Both the position numbers and the translations under genes were made by a program. DNA of 64,000 bases from Leptospiraceae bacterium (GTDB lineage Bacteria > Spirochaetota > Leptospiria > Leptospirales > Leptospiraceae), in the NCBI GenBank assembly GCA_016708435.1, contig JADJFV010000004.1, forward strand, positions 62,001 through 126,000. The letters are read 5' to 3'. The stretch's first letter is position 1. The number at the start of each line of letters is the position of its first letter. Below, piece by piece: positions 35,329-43,822 of the stretch. The notes beneath the pieces are model-generated. The model worked only from the letters and a program-made list of their open reading frames with translations, was not told where the DNA came from and ran no database searches.

Positions 35329-35873
35329 AAGAAGTCATTACGTTTTTGAATCAAGCGGATACTTCATATATGCTTACAGGATCAATAGTATCAAGCTTTC
35401 AAGGAGAACCTAGATCTACACATGATATTGACATGATGATTCAGTTAGACAAAGAAAAAATTGATTTATTATTGCTCGCGTTTCCATCTCCAACTTACTA
35501 CATTGATAAAGATATGGTTTTAGACGGAATCAAGTCTAAGAAAATGTTTAAACTTTTAAATACTGAAACGGGTGATAAAATTGACTTCTACCCATTGCCT
35601 GATAATGAATATGAATCAGTGAGATTTAGTAGAAAAATTCCTGAGGATATAAATGGATTGAAAGTTTGGATTACATCTGTTGAAGATACTATTATTTCTA
35701 AACTAAGGTGGTGCAAACTAAGCAACGGAAGTGAGAAGCAATTCAAAGACGCACTCAATGTATTCGAAGTTCAATATGAAATATTAGACTTTTCTTATAT
35801 AGAAGAGTGGATTAGAAAATTAAATCTATCAGATTTATACAAGCGCCTTCAAGAAGAAAGAGAGGAGTTGTAA
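35307..35873 (+). CDS. Nucleotidyltransferase-fold protein (AbiEii/DUF6036-like)
   Basis: A 188-residue protein of the nucleotidyltransferase superfamily. The glycine-serine motif with the two catalytic acidic residues is clear (YMLTGSIVSSFQGEPRSTHD then IDMMIQL). The middle holds DKIDFYPLPDNEYESVRFSR and the end is helical. Such proteins act as toxins that add a nucleotide to a tRNA or protein, or as inactive relatives. It overlaps the small upstream gene by 22 nt, which suggests a two-gene module. AbiEii is one possible comparison. Catalytic activity is not proven. Confidence 0.75.
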   Translation: MSQFKLLKEVITFLNQADTSYMLTGSIVSSFQGEPRSTHDIDMMIQLDKEKIDLLLLAFPSPTYYIDKDMVLDGIKSKKMFKLLNTETGDKIDFYPLPDNEYESVRFSRKIPEDINGLKVWITSVEDTIISKLRWCKLSNGSEKQFKDALNVFEVQYEILDFSYIEEWIRKLNLSDLYKRLQEEREEL

Positions 35874-35878
35874 TCCTC

Positions 35879-36907
35879 TCACACAAACTGTTTCAAAAAT
35901 CTCAAATTCCCAGAATGGATATATCGTATATCGTTGATCGCATAACGCATCATCACAAGTCTGTCAAGTCCTAGACCAAACGCAAATCCCTTCCATACCT
36001 TCGGATCAAGACCCGCAAATTGAATTACGTTAGGATGCACAAGACCACAAGGTAGAAGTTCAACCCAGCCGGAATGTTTACATACAGAGCAACCGCTTCC
36101 ACCACAAACCATGCAGGAAATATCTAATTCAAAACCGGGCTCGACAAATGGGAAGTAACCGGGACGAAGCCTGACTTTTACTTCTCGTTTGAAAATTTCG
36201 GTTAAGAGGACATTCATCGTATAAATGAGATTAGCCGTTGATACATCTTTATCAATTACCATTCCTTCGATTTGGTAAAATGTATTTTCGTGGGAAGCAT
36301 CTACTTCTTCATAACGAAACACACGACCGGGTGCTATGATGCGAAAGGGAGGCTTGAGATTACGCAGAGCACGCACTTGAATCGCCGAAGTATGAGTGCG
36401 AAGAAGATTTCCATCCTTAGTATAAAATGTATCTTGCATATCGCGGGCTGGATGATCGGCAGTAAAATTTAAAGCTTCAAAGTTGTTATAGTCGGTCTCT
36501 ACTTCTGGTCCGTCCATAATTTGAAAACCCATCGAAGTAAAAATATCTTCCACTTCATACTGAATGCGGCTAAGCGGGTGTAGGCTGCCGGTGTCTTTGT
36601 CATGCAAAGGGCGAAGCAGGTCAAACTCTTCGTTCTTGAGTTCATTGTCATAGAAGTCTAATTTGATTTTTTGCTTTAAGGAAGTAACGATTTCTTCTAT
36701 TTCTTTGGAGACCTCATTTGCTCGTGCGCCTATCGTCTTTTTTTCTTCTGGACTGAGTGCTCCAAGACCTTTCATTACACCAGTGAGCTTTCCTTTCTTT
36801 CCTACAAATAAATTCTTATTTGTATCCAAATCAGCTTCGGACTTAGAAGTGGGTAATACCTCTTTTGCTTCGTTTAATATTGCGTTTAGTTCGTTCAATA
36901 AATTCAT
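35879..36907 (-). CDS. pheS: Phenylalanyl-tRNA synthetase alpha subunit
   Basis: A 342-residue class II synthetase subunit of normal length. The N-terminal coiled coil (LNELNAILNEAKEVL; KKGKLTGVMKGLGALSPEEK) is followed by HPLSRIQYEVEDIFTSMGFQ, class II motif 2 around FRIIAPGRVFRYEEVDASHE, and motif 3 near GFAFGLGLDRLVMMRYAIND. A Cys-rich SCMVCGGSGCSVCKHSGW insert is visible. It charges tRNA-Phe together with PheT, which is not in this window, so pheS and pheT appear separated here or pheT lies elsewhere. It converges on the nucleotidyltransferase gene with a 5-nt gap. Confidence 0.97.
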   Translation of the reverse strand: MNLLNELNAILNEAKEVLPTSKSEADLDTNKNLFVGKKGKLTGVMKGLGALSPEEKKTIGARANEVSKEIEEIVTSLKQKIKLDFYDNELKNEEFDLLRPLHDKDTGSLHPLSRIQYEVEDIFTSMGFQIMDGPEVETDYNNFEALNFTADHPARDMQDTFYTKDGNLLRTHTSAIQVRALRNLKPPFRIIAPGRVFRYEEVDASHENTFYQIEGMVIDKDVSTANLIYTMNVLLTEIFKREVKVRLRPGYFPFVEPGFELDISCMVCGGSGCSVCKHSGWVELLPCGLVHPNVIQFAGLDPKVWKGFAFGLGLDRLVMMRYAINDIRYIHSGNLRFLKQFV

Positions 36908-36933
36908 AACTCTTCCTTATTACTCAGGCGTTT

Positions 36934-36950
36934 TGCCACAGAGGCACAGA
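36934..36950. repeat. cacagaggcacagagg-type short repeat
   Basis: gccacagaggcacagag lies in the 156-nt gap between pheS and mpl. Near-identical blocks are seen at 46399-46424 and, in diverged form, around 50607-50617. I see no coding meaning. Confidence 0.5.
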
Positions 36951-37059
36951 GGTCTACTGAGTAATCATTGTATTTGCTTAAAATAATTTCGCAACTCTCA
37001 ATTAAAATTGTAATAACCAATGAATCTGAAGGTTCATCGAAATGACCGAATTCCAATCC

Positions 37060-37082
37060 GTGTTCATCCGTGTTCATCCGTG
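37060..37082. repeat. Tandem ccgtgttcat repeat over the mpl stop codon
   Basis: ccgtgttcatccgtgttcatccgtgg holds two and a half direct copies of a 10-nt unit. The stop codon of mpl falls inside it, and the last residues of the protein (TTDEHG) are encoded by it. Confidence 0.6.
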
Positions 37083-38485
37083 GTAATCTTTAAAATTTTC
37101 ACCATTTCTATTAATTCAGGATAGATTCCACCGAAGGCGCCGTTGGACATGGCGAGCACTACTATTTTTTCTTTTGAGAATGCTTTTAGCTCTTCGGAAA
37201 GTTTTAGGAGCAAATCCTGAGTATTCTTTGCATAGAGTGCCCTTTCGATCTTTGACCGTTTAGGAATTTCTTTGACTAATTTCTTTACATCGAGTCGATT
37301 CTTTTTGTCTACTTTATCTAGGTTAAATACTTCTGTTATGATGGCGAGATCAGATTTACGAAAGCTCTCTGCAAATTCCTTTTGAAAAACATTTCGATGT
37401 GACGTTGCACTTCTTGGTTCAAATAGGCTGATGATTTTGTATTCCGGATAAGCCTTCTTAACCGCTTTAACAGTTTCTTCAATTGCAACAGGGTGATGAG
37501 CAAAGTCTTCCATCACAACTGCATTCACCGATTGAAAAAGAATATCCTGTCTTCTCTTTACGCCGGGGAAACTTTCGATACCTTTGAATATGGCTTCTTC
37601 TGAAAGACCTGCCGCCTTACATACATTTACTGCTACTTCTGTATTTCTAAAATTATGCATCCCAATCAAAGGACTGTTTAATTCTTTGCCTGTCTCTACT
37701 GAATATGCTTTTCGTATACCGCTTTCAGAGCTAAGCCGAAGCATCGAATATTCTTCGCCAATTTCATAGGGAGCAACAGGAGCATGTTTAAAGTTCTCAC
37801 ATAACTCTCTTAGGTTCTTAGAGCCTGCCCAGTAAAATACTTTTCCTTTTGAGGGGACTAGGCTGAGTAGCCGCTTAAACATTACCTTGATGGCATCTAG
37901 GTTTTCAAAAATATCTGCATGGTCAAAGTCAAGAGAAGTCAATGCAAGAAAATGAGGACGGTAATGTAAAAACTTAGAAGACTTATCAAAGAAAGCAGAA
38001 TCGTATTCGTCGCCTTCGATCACAAAGTATTCCCCTTCACCGAGTTCAAATCCAGGACTTCCATCTTTTCGAATTCCACCTGCAAATAATCCGGGCTTCC
38101 ATCCTGCTTCTTTTAGAATATGATGGGTAAGAAAAGTAGTCGTAGTCTTTCCGTGGGTTCCTGCAATCACGATTACTTTTTTGTGTTTTAAAAAGAAATT
38201 TCCGATTGCTTGCGGCATACTCATATAATCCAGCCCACGATTGAGAACTTCTTCTACTTCTGGATTCCCACGAGAAATAGCATTGCCAATAATTACCAAA
38301 TCGGGATTACCAAGATTAGCCCCATCAAAGCCTTCGTAAGTGTGAAGTCCCCATTCTTTTAATTTGTCTGACATGGGCGGATAGAGTTTGTGATCGGAAC
38401 CACTTACATTATGCCCGGCTTGTTTTAACATAAAGGCAAGATTTCCCATGGCGATTCCGCCAATTCCAATCATGTAAATGTTCAT
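37064..38485 (-). CDS. mpl: UDP-N-acetylmuramate:L-alanyl-gamma-D-glutamyl-meso-DAP ligase
   Basis: A 473-residue Mur-ligase. The Rossmann N-terminus (MIGIGGIAMGNLAFML), the ATP site (VIAGTHGKTTTTFLTHH) and the Mpl-specific EGDEYDSAFFDKSSKFLHYR and LDFDHADIFENLDAI are present, followed by IGMHNFRNTEVAVNVC and MEDFAHHPVAIEETV. The GDEYD...FDK block favours Mpl over MurC. Mpl attaches recycled tripeptide to UDP-MurNAc in peptidoglycan recycling. The last residues lie in a direct repeat (37060-37082), so the native C-terminus may have been replaced by a few residues. The stop is 1 nt before the start of the next gene's end region, so the neighbouring Yip1-like gene (38487-39107) is probably co-transcribed. 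Confidence 0.93.
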   Translation of the reverse strand: MNIYMIGIGGIAMGNLAFMLKQAGHNVSGSDHKLYPPMSDKLKEWGLHTYEGFDGANLGNPDLVIIGNAISRGNPEVEEVLNRGLDYMSMPQAIGNFFLKHKKVIVIAGTHGKTTTTFLTHHILKEAGWKPGLFAGGIRKDGSPGFELGEGEYFVIEGDEYDSAFFDKSSKFLHYRPHFLALTSLDFDHADIFENLDAIKVMFKRLLSLVPSKGKVFYWAGSKNLRELCENFKHAPVAPYEIGEEYSMLRLSSESGIRKAYSVETGKELNSPLIGMHNFRNTEVAVNVCKAAGLSEEAIFKGIESFPGVKRRQDILFQSVNAVVMEDFAHHPVAIEETVKAVKKAYPEYKIISLFEPRSATSHRNVFQKEFAESFRKSDLAIITEVFNLDKVDKKNRLDVKKLVKEIPKRSKIERALYAKNTQDLLLKLSEELKAFSKEKIVVLAMSNGAFGGIYPELIEMVKILKITTDEHG

Positions 38486-38486
38486 A

Positions 38487-39107
38487 CTATCTCCTTACCA
38501 AATTAAAAATTGTAAGACCTAAAGCGGATAACGTCATGCAAAGAATCAAAGCATAGGAAACGAAGACTATAAATTGTTTAGTGGTAAATCCACATAATGC
38601 GCGAAGAGCTAGATGGCTGAGATGAAAGCTATAGGCGAGCGATGCTAGTATTAAAAAGAAATTAAACGGTTTAGGAAAAATCCAAAATAGACTAGAGGCA
38701 CTAAAAGGTAAAAATGCTATTAGTAGTAAATCTCTTTCTTCGATTGCATTCTCCGAAGCTTCCCCACCTCTCAATCTCAGTAGCAATATATCGAAATGAT
38801 AAACTAAGAACAACACTAGAGGATAAATGGCAGTAGACGTTGTTAATCCTTCTGTTAATTTGGGGGGAGCTTCGAACCCAAAGTAAACAGAGCCAACAAA
38901 AGTAAAAAAAAGATTGTGCAGTATTTTAAATATGGGTGCAAATAGAAATAAGAAAAAGTGAATTCGAAGTAGATTTCCACGAGAGAAACTCTGACTCTTT
39001 ATATAGTCCTCGAATGCATCCTTCGGCGAAGCAAATACATTTGCGAGTAATTTAATCTCTTGTTTATCTGTAGCTTCTAAGGTCATTGGGTAAATTTTAT
39101 ATGTCAT
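38487..39107 (-). CDS. Yip1-like polytopic membrane protein
   Basis: A protein of up to 206 residues with five hydrophobic helices, an N-terminal 'ANVFASPKDAFEDYIKSQSF' typical of the YIP1 domain family, and an internal GEASENAIEERDLLLIAFLP loop. The function of bacterial Yip1 proteins is unknown. The start is doubtful: the ATG at 39107 is the ATG inside the end of a repeat element (39103-39199), and the next in-frame ATG is at 39086 (MTLEATDKQEIK). The upstream region with a natural ribosome site appears displaced by the repeat. The gene ends 1 nt before mpl begins. Confidence 0.75.
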   Translation of the reverse strand: MTYKIYPMTLEATDKQEIKLLANVFASPKDAFEDYIKSQSFSRGNLLRIHFFLFLFAPIFKILHNLFFTFVGSVYFGFEAPPKLTEGLTTSTAIYPLVLFLVYHFDILLLRLRGGEASENAIEERDLLLIAFLPFSASSLFWIFPKPFNFFLILASLAYSFHLSHLALRALCGFTTKQFIVFVSYALILCMTLSALGLTIFNLVRR

Positions 39108-39199
39108 CCCCGAAATTTTCTGTCGGGGATCTGTAGAATTTGAGATTCCCGATATCGCTTGGCGGTCGTGGCGTCAGCGGGTGGAAACTCGGGAATGAC
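39103..39199. repeat. 97-bp repeat with gtcatycccga ends
   Basis: The left end gtcatccccga and right end tcgggaatgac are inverted copies (one mismatch). The left end also carries an internal hairpin, ccccgaaattttctgtcgggg. It abuts the start codon of the Yip1-like gene: the first ATG (read on the minus strand) is the atgac of its end. Related partial copies are at 13014-13040 and 46882-46894. Confidence 0.75.
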
Positions 39200-39297
39200 A
39201 ACTGGAATCACAGGTATAATTATTATACTATTCTACAACAAACTGTTATTTTAATTCCAGAATTTTCTTCTATCCCAATTTTTCAATCGAATATAGT

Positions 39298-39747
39298 TTA
39301 GTCTTCTAATAATTTGTTGATAGCCTTTTTGAAATCAGTCTCTAATTCGGGAGCGGGCTTAATCTCGACACAGAAATGGGGGTCTTCGAATGGGTTTTCG
39401 TAAACTAGATTGTTAAAGAATTTCTTACCATCGAGTGGACTTGTGTATTCCTTGTAAATATCAAGCGATACAAACCGAAATCCATTTTCTTCGAACCTCA
39501 TAGCAGGACGAAAGGAATCGATGTCTACTATCCTACAATCATCGCTTGCATAGGCGACTGCCCACACAAATCGAATTCCTCGGCAAAGTAGAATCAAATT
39601 TCCTTTCTTTATCTTTTCAATATTTTCCCATTTAGATAGTTCACTGAGTTCACCATAAACGCTATGAGTTGAACTCGGTGCAGAGAATGCTTTGCGTTTA
39701 ATAATATTTTCAAACGTATTGTATAGGTTTACTCTAAATATACTCAT
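39298..39747 (-). CDS. Protein of unknown function, possible EVE/PUA-like
   Basis: A 149-residue soluble protein with no signal peptide. The first part, WENIEKIKKGNLILLCRGIRF (split here as WENIEKIKKGNLILLC and RGIRFVWAVAYAS), resembles the nucleotide-modification-reading EVE/PUA-like fold. The conserved aromatic cage is not certain. The remainder has an acidic tail with 'ETDFKKAINKLLED'. AGGATTT stands before the ATG. It is not clearly linked to its neighbours. The family call is a weak inference. Confidence 0.6.
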   Translation of the reverse strand: MSIFRVNLYNTFENIIKRKAFSAPSSTHSVYGELSELSKWENIEKIKKGNLILLCRGIRFVWAVAYASDDCRIVDIDSFRPAMRFEENGFRFVSLDIYKEYTSPLDGKKFFNNLVYENPFEDPHFCVEIKPAPELETDFKKAINKLLED

Positions 39748-39819
39748 ATCAAATCCTGTTGCATTTTAATTCTTCCTTTAAAATCTGACAAGTCAAAAAA
39801 ACACATAGTTTATGAATCC

Positions 39820-42800
39820 TTACGTCAAATCAACAATATCCGCTTCATCTTTTTTTACTAAGATTAAATACAAAGACGGAAGAACTGTTAAAATTAAAAT
39901 CATAGCAGATGTTAATCCGCCGACGATTACAGTTGCGAGTGGTCTTTGGACGTCAGACCCTACACCCGATGCTAGAGTGGCAGGGATAAGTCCGAGTAAC
40001 GCAAGTAGCATTGTCATTAGCATTGGTCTTAGCTGAATGACTGCTGCCCTTCCAACAGCTTCTTCGATTGTTATGTTAGAGTTATCGCGCATAATATGAT
40101 TTGTCCGCGAAACGAATAACACTCCTGCCATAGTAGCAATCCCAAAGAGAGAAATGAAACCCACACCCGCTGATACGTTAAAATAATATCCGCGTAGAAG
40201 CATTGCAATCACACCTCCGATAACAGAGAGAGGAATACAAGCGAGTGCAACGGATACATATCGTAAATTTCTATACATGATAAATAGAACTCCGAAAATA
40301 ATAGCAACTGTAATCGGAATTACTTTTGCAAGCTTTGCACCTACACGATTTAAGTTTTCGTATTGTCCCCCATAAGAAATTTTATATCCATCTGGAACTT
40401 TTATTTTCTCTTTTACTTTCTTTTGTAATTCAATTACAAATCCACCTTGGTCACGTCCACGAACGTTAGTTCTCACAGAAACGTTTCTGCGACCTTCTTG
40501 GCGGAAAATCATGGTTGGTCCATCAATTAATTTTACTTCCGCTAATTGAGAAAGTGGAATCCTCTCTCCCGAGGGAGAAATGATGGGAACGTTTTCGACA
40601 GCTTTTACTGTAGACCTATATTCAGAGGAATAACGAACTACAATTCCAAATCGCCAGGGTCCTTCGTATAATGTGCTGATGCGTTGTGCGCCAATGGCTG
40701 CTTCAATGACTTGCTGGATTTTGCTTACATTAATTCCATATCGCGCTGCGACTTCTCTGTTTATCTTCACTGACAACTGAGTAGAATTTCCTTCTTGCTC
40801 AATACCATACTCACTGGCACCCTGCATTTCTTTTACAATATCGAGAATCTCAACTGCAGTCTTTCGCATGACGTCTAAATCAGCGCCGGAAACGAAGATC
40901 GCTAAATCGGCAATCGTTCCTGTAATAGCCTCGGAGAGGTTATCCATAATTGGCTGCGAGAAACTAAATCGCACTCCAGGGCAATTAATTTCCAAATCAT
41001 TCTTCATTCGAATTAAGAGTTCCTGCTTACTTATCTTTTCATTCCACGAAGAATAATCCTTTAATCCAATTAATATCTCTAGACGATTGGAAGGAAGTGG
41101 ATCCGTTCCATCATCATTTCTACCCATTTGCGTCAAAATGACATTAACCTGTTCATTCTTAGAAATCACTTCTCGCATTCTAGGAATTACTTTTCTTGCT
41201 TCTTGCAAATGGATACCGACAGGGAAATAAGCGCGAATATTGAATCCGCCTTCATCTAACTCTGGCAAGAATTCACTCCCTATCTTCCAAACTCCGAGAG
41301 CCATAACTAAGACTACGATTACTGATGCAGCAGCAACAGTTTGCTTGGAGCGTCTAATCAACTCTACGATCAAAACTGAATACTTCTTTTCTAACCAGTT
41401 GTAAATAGGGTTATGCCACTCAATCGGTCCCGGGTTTGCTGACTCAAAGTATTTTTTATACATCATAGTCATCATAACAGGAATTACTGTGAGGGAGAAT
41501 ATCATGGATCCCAAGATCGCATAAGCGATAGTAAACGCCATTGGTTTAAATAAACGTCCTTCAATCCTCTCAAAAGAAAAGATTGGTAAATAAGCCAATA
41601 CGATAATCATAATAGAAAAGAAAATCTCTGAGCCCACTTCGGCAGCGGCACTTGTGGTAAATACATTTATACCAATTACCTTTTCTTCTTTCTCTGCATC
41701 TCGATAGCGCCGCATGATATTTTCCACCATCACCACTGCACCATCTACAATAATCCCAAAGTCAATCGCACCGAGAGAAAGTAAGCTGGCAGGAATTCCT
41801 GTTAAGTCCATCATGATGAATGCAAATAGCATAGACACAGGAATCGTAGTTACCACAACAAGAGAAGCTCTAATACTACCAATAAAGAAAATCAAGACGA
41901 GGGTAACAATACTTACCCCTTCGATCAAAGTTTTTGTAATCGTGCTAATTGTATACTTAACCAGATCACTTCTATCGTAGGTATTTCGAATTCGAACTCC
42001 CTTAGGCAGATAATTCTCGTTAATCTCTTTCACTTTGTCGCGAATCTTTACTCCCATTTCATTTGAATCACCCCAGCGTCTCATTGCTATTAGCCCCTGA
42101 ACACTGGACTCTACTTCAATGCGAGGCGACCCATCGTCTTGGTTTTGAAATACATAACCCAATACACCGCTTGGAAGGGAAGGAAATACTTCGACTGATG
42201 CAATATCTCGCACGAACACAGGAACACCGTTTATTTCTTTGACTACAATGCTTTCTATGTCTTTGATTTCTCGAATTGCACCAAGGGAACGAATCGCAAA
42301 ACCTTGTCCCCCCTGTCTAAGAATATTCCCACCGGTGTTTAGGTTATTATCCTCAATAGATTTAATTACATCGGCGACTTCTAACTTATAGCGAATTAAT
42401 TTATCTGGATTTGTTACGACATGGTATTGTTTTAAAAGTCCACCAAATGTAACGACATCCGCAATACCCGGAATCTGTAAAAGCTTAGGCATTACAATCC
42501 AATCTTGAATCGTTCTAAGCTCCATTGGAGTGTGATTCTCTGTTGACTCTAGCACATAACGGTAAATTTCCCCTACCGGAGAACTCATTGGAGCAAGTTG
42601 TGGAACTACGTCAGGCGGAAGATCTGCTTCTTTTACTTTTTCGAGTAGCCTTGTTCTTGCAAAGTAATCATCGGTTCCATCTTCAAATACGAATTGAAAT
42701 ACTACGAGTCCGTTGATTGTGCGAGAACGTCGAACAATTACTCTTGGGATTGCATTTAAAATACGTTCTATAGGAAGCGTTACGCGCTCTTCTACTTCAC

Positions 42801-42975
42801 CCGCAGCACGTCCGGGAAACTTGGCTACTAATCTCACTTGCGTGTCCGCAATATCGGAATAAGCCTCTTTACGAAGATCCGTCCATGCCCAAATTCCCAT
42901 GATTACTGTCATTACTCCGAGGAGTATAGTAGGAATGCGATGTTGAATTGCGATACCAATTAATCTGATTATCAT
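39820..42975 (-). CDS. czcA: Heavy-metal RND efflux pump, CzcA-type (operon 2)
   Basis: A complete 1051-residue RND pump and paralogue of the one at 16451-19582. The fourth-helix triad DFGIIVDGAVVMVENIMR is fully conserved (Asp, Asp, Glu), as in the divalent-cation CzcA class. Also seen are GSEFLPELDEGGFNIRAYFP and GSDVQRPLATVIVGGLTSAM, and the C-terminus is intact, unlike the first copy (ends VKKDEADIVDLT). It is the last gene of a four-gene operon (czcC, czcB, a barrel-like gene, czcA), 3 nt after the barrel-like gene. It should export a divalent metal by proton antiport together with its adaptor and outer-membrane channel. Confidence 0.95.
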   Translation of the reverse strand: MIIRLIGIAIQHRIPTILLGVMTVIMGIWAWTDLRKEAYSDIADTQVRLVAKFPGRAAGEVEERVTLPIERILNAIPRVIVRRSRTINGLVVFQFVFEDGTDDYFARTRLLEKVKEADLPPDVVPQLAPMSSPVGEIYRYVLESTENHTPMELRTIQDWIVMPKLLQIPGIADVVTFGGLLKQYHVVTNPDKLIRYKLEVADVIKSIEDNNLNTGGNILRQGGQGFAIRSLGAIREIKDIESIVVKEINGVPVFVRDIASVEVFPSLPSGVLGYVFQNQDDGSPRIEVESSVQGLIAMRRWGDSNEMGVKIRDKVKEINENYLPKGVRIRNTYDRSDLVKYTISTITKTLIEGVSIVTLVLIFFIGSIRASLVVVTTIPVSMLFAFIMMDLTGIPASLLSLGAIDFGIIVDGAVVMVENIMRRYRDAEKEEKVIGINVFTTSAAAEVGSEIFFSIMIIVLAYLPIFSFERIEGRLFKPMAFTIAYAILGSMIFSLTVIPVMMTMMYKKYFESANPGPIEWHNPIYNWLEKKYSVLIVELIRRSKQTVAAASVIVVLVMALGVWKIGSEFLPELDEGGFNIRAYFPVGIHLQEARKVIPRMREVISKNEQVNVILTQMGRNDDGTDPLPSNRLEILIGLKDYSSWNEKISKQELLIRMKNDLEINCPGVRFSFSQPIMDNLSEAITGTIADLAIFVSGADLDVMRKTAVEILDIVKEMQGASEYGIEQEGNSTQLSVKINREVAARYGINVSKIQQVIEAAIGAQRISTLYEGPWRFGIVVRYSSEYRSTVKAVENVPIISPSGERIPLSQLAEVKLIDGPTMIFRQEGRRNVSVRTNVRGRDQGGFVIELQKKVKEKIKVPDGYKISYGGQYENLNRVGAKLAKVIPITVAIIFGVLFIMYRNLRYVSVALACIPLSVIGGVIAMLLRGYYFNVSAGVGFISLFGIATMAGVLFVSRTNHIMRDNSNITIEEAVGRAAVIQLRPMLMTMLLALLGLIPATLASGVGSDVQRPLATVIVGGLTSAMILILTVLPSLYLILVKKDEADIVDLT

Positions 42976-42978
42976 AAT

Positions 42979-43821
42979 TTAGTATTCCTTCCTTCCAAAA
43001 TCAAATAAATATCCAATTTGAAAAATCAATTGCGGATTACGGTAACTGCCCTGTCCATATCCCGCGCCAAGTTGAATGAAAAAACCACCGAGGAGCAAGT
43101 CATAAGTAAGCCCAACATATTGCTGATGAAAGTTCGCATATTGCCTTGGTCTGTATTGGTATTCAAGAAGCGTTGCAAGAGTTGGATCCTGGTTTGCAAT
43201 ATACGCACGAATTAAGGTATCTGTGAATGTTTGTGGATAATGGTTGTAACCTGGTATTCCATCTCGATCATACTTATTTTGACCTGCATCTCCTCCATTG
43301 ACTGGAGGGTTAAAGGGACGAACATTGTATTGCCCGAATACGAGAGAAAAGCTATGTGCAACAACAGAAGTCTTCCAAAAAGAATAACCAATATCTCCTT
43401 GAATTCCATTCCAGTGTGACGAATAACGCATTCCAGATGCACGCAAAACAAAATTAGTAAAGTAATAACCTACAGTGACGTTGCCGCTTGCCGGTGAACC
43501 AACAGTCCCACCCAATACCCAGAAATTACTATACTTGTCGTTGTTGTCTTTTATGGATTTTTTACTGTTAGTCTCCGCATCGTAACCGGTTAATGGCTCT
43601 TTTTCTCTAGCGGCTCTATCTTTTTCAATCTTCGCTTCATTCTCTTGCATGATTTCAATATTCGATTTTTCTTTTTTCTCTTCTTTCGCAGGCTCAGTAG
43701 CTTGCGAGAAGATAGATATCGTTAAGAAAAATAATATTAAACCAATCCCCCCTTGCCCCCCTTTCGGAAAGGGGGGTAGGGGGGATTTATCGGTGGTATT
43801 CTTGAAAAGTTTTTTATTCAT
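42979..43821 (-). CDS. Exported beta-barrel-like protein within the second Czc operon
   Basis: A 280-residue protein with a signal peptide whose n-region is lengthened by a palindromic repeat (43744-43788, read as about TDKSPLPPFPKGGQGGIG). The hydrophobic core GLILFFLTISIFSQA follows. After an acidic/lysine linker (EPAKEEKKEKSNIEIMQENE) come alternating strands rich in Tyr and Gly (NVTVGYYFTNFVLRASGMRY, GDIGYSFWKTSVVAHSFSLV), ending with FIQLGAGYGQGSYRNPQLIF and an aromatic C-terminus (GRKEY), typical of outer-membrane barrels. It lies between czcB and czcA with 1-3 nt gaps, which is unusual, since Czc operons normally lack such a gene. A barrel accessory to the pump is plausible; it is unrelated to any family I can name. 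Confidence 0.75.
   Translation of the reverse strand: MNKKLFKNTTDKSPLPPFPKGGQGGIGLILFFLTISIFSQATEPAKEEKKEKSNIEIMQENEAKIEKDRAAREKEPLTGYDAETNSKKSIKDNNDKYSNFWVLGGTVGSPASGNVTVGYYFTNFVLRASGMRYSSHWNGIQGDIGYSFWKTSVVAHSFSLVFGQYNVRPFNPPVNGGDAGQNKYDRDGIPGYNHYPQTFTDTLIRAYIANQDPTLATLLEYQYRPRQYANFHQQYVGLTYDLLLGGFFIQLGAGYGQGSYRNPQLIFQIGYLFDFGRKEY
43744..43788. repeat. GC-rich palindrome in the signal peptide of the barrel-like protein
   Basis: The sequence aatccccccttgcccccctttc pairs with gaaaggggggtaggggggatt to give a 45-bp hairpin with two mismatched positions near the middle of each arm. It is read in frame on the minus strand as SPLPPFPKGGQGG, a peptide I recognise as the translated form of a widespread bacterial repeat. 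It lies between MNKKLFKN and the hydrophobic core of the signal peptide. Confidence 0.85.
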
Positions 43822-43822
43822 A

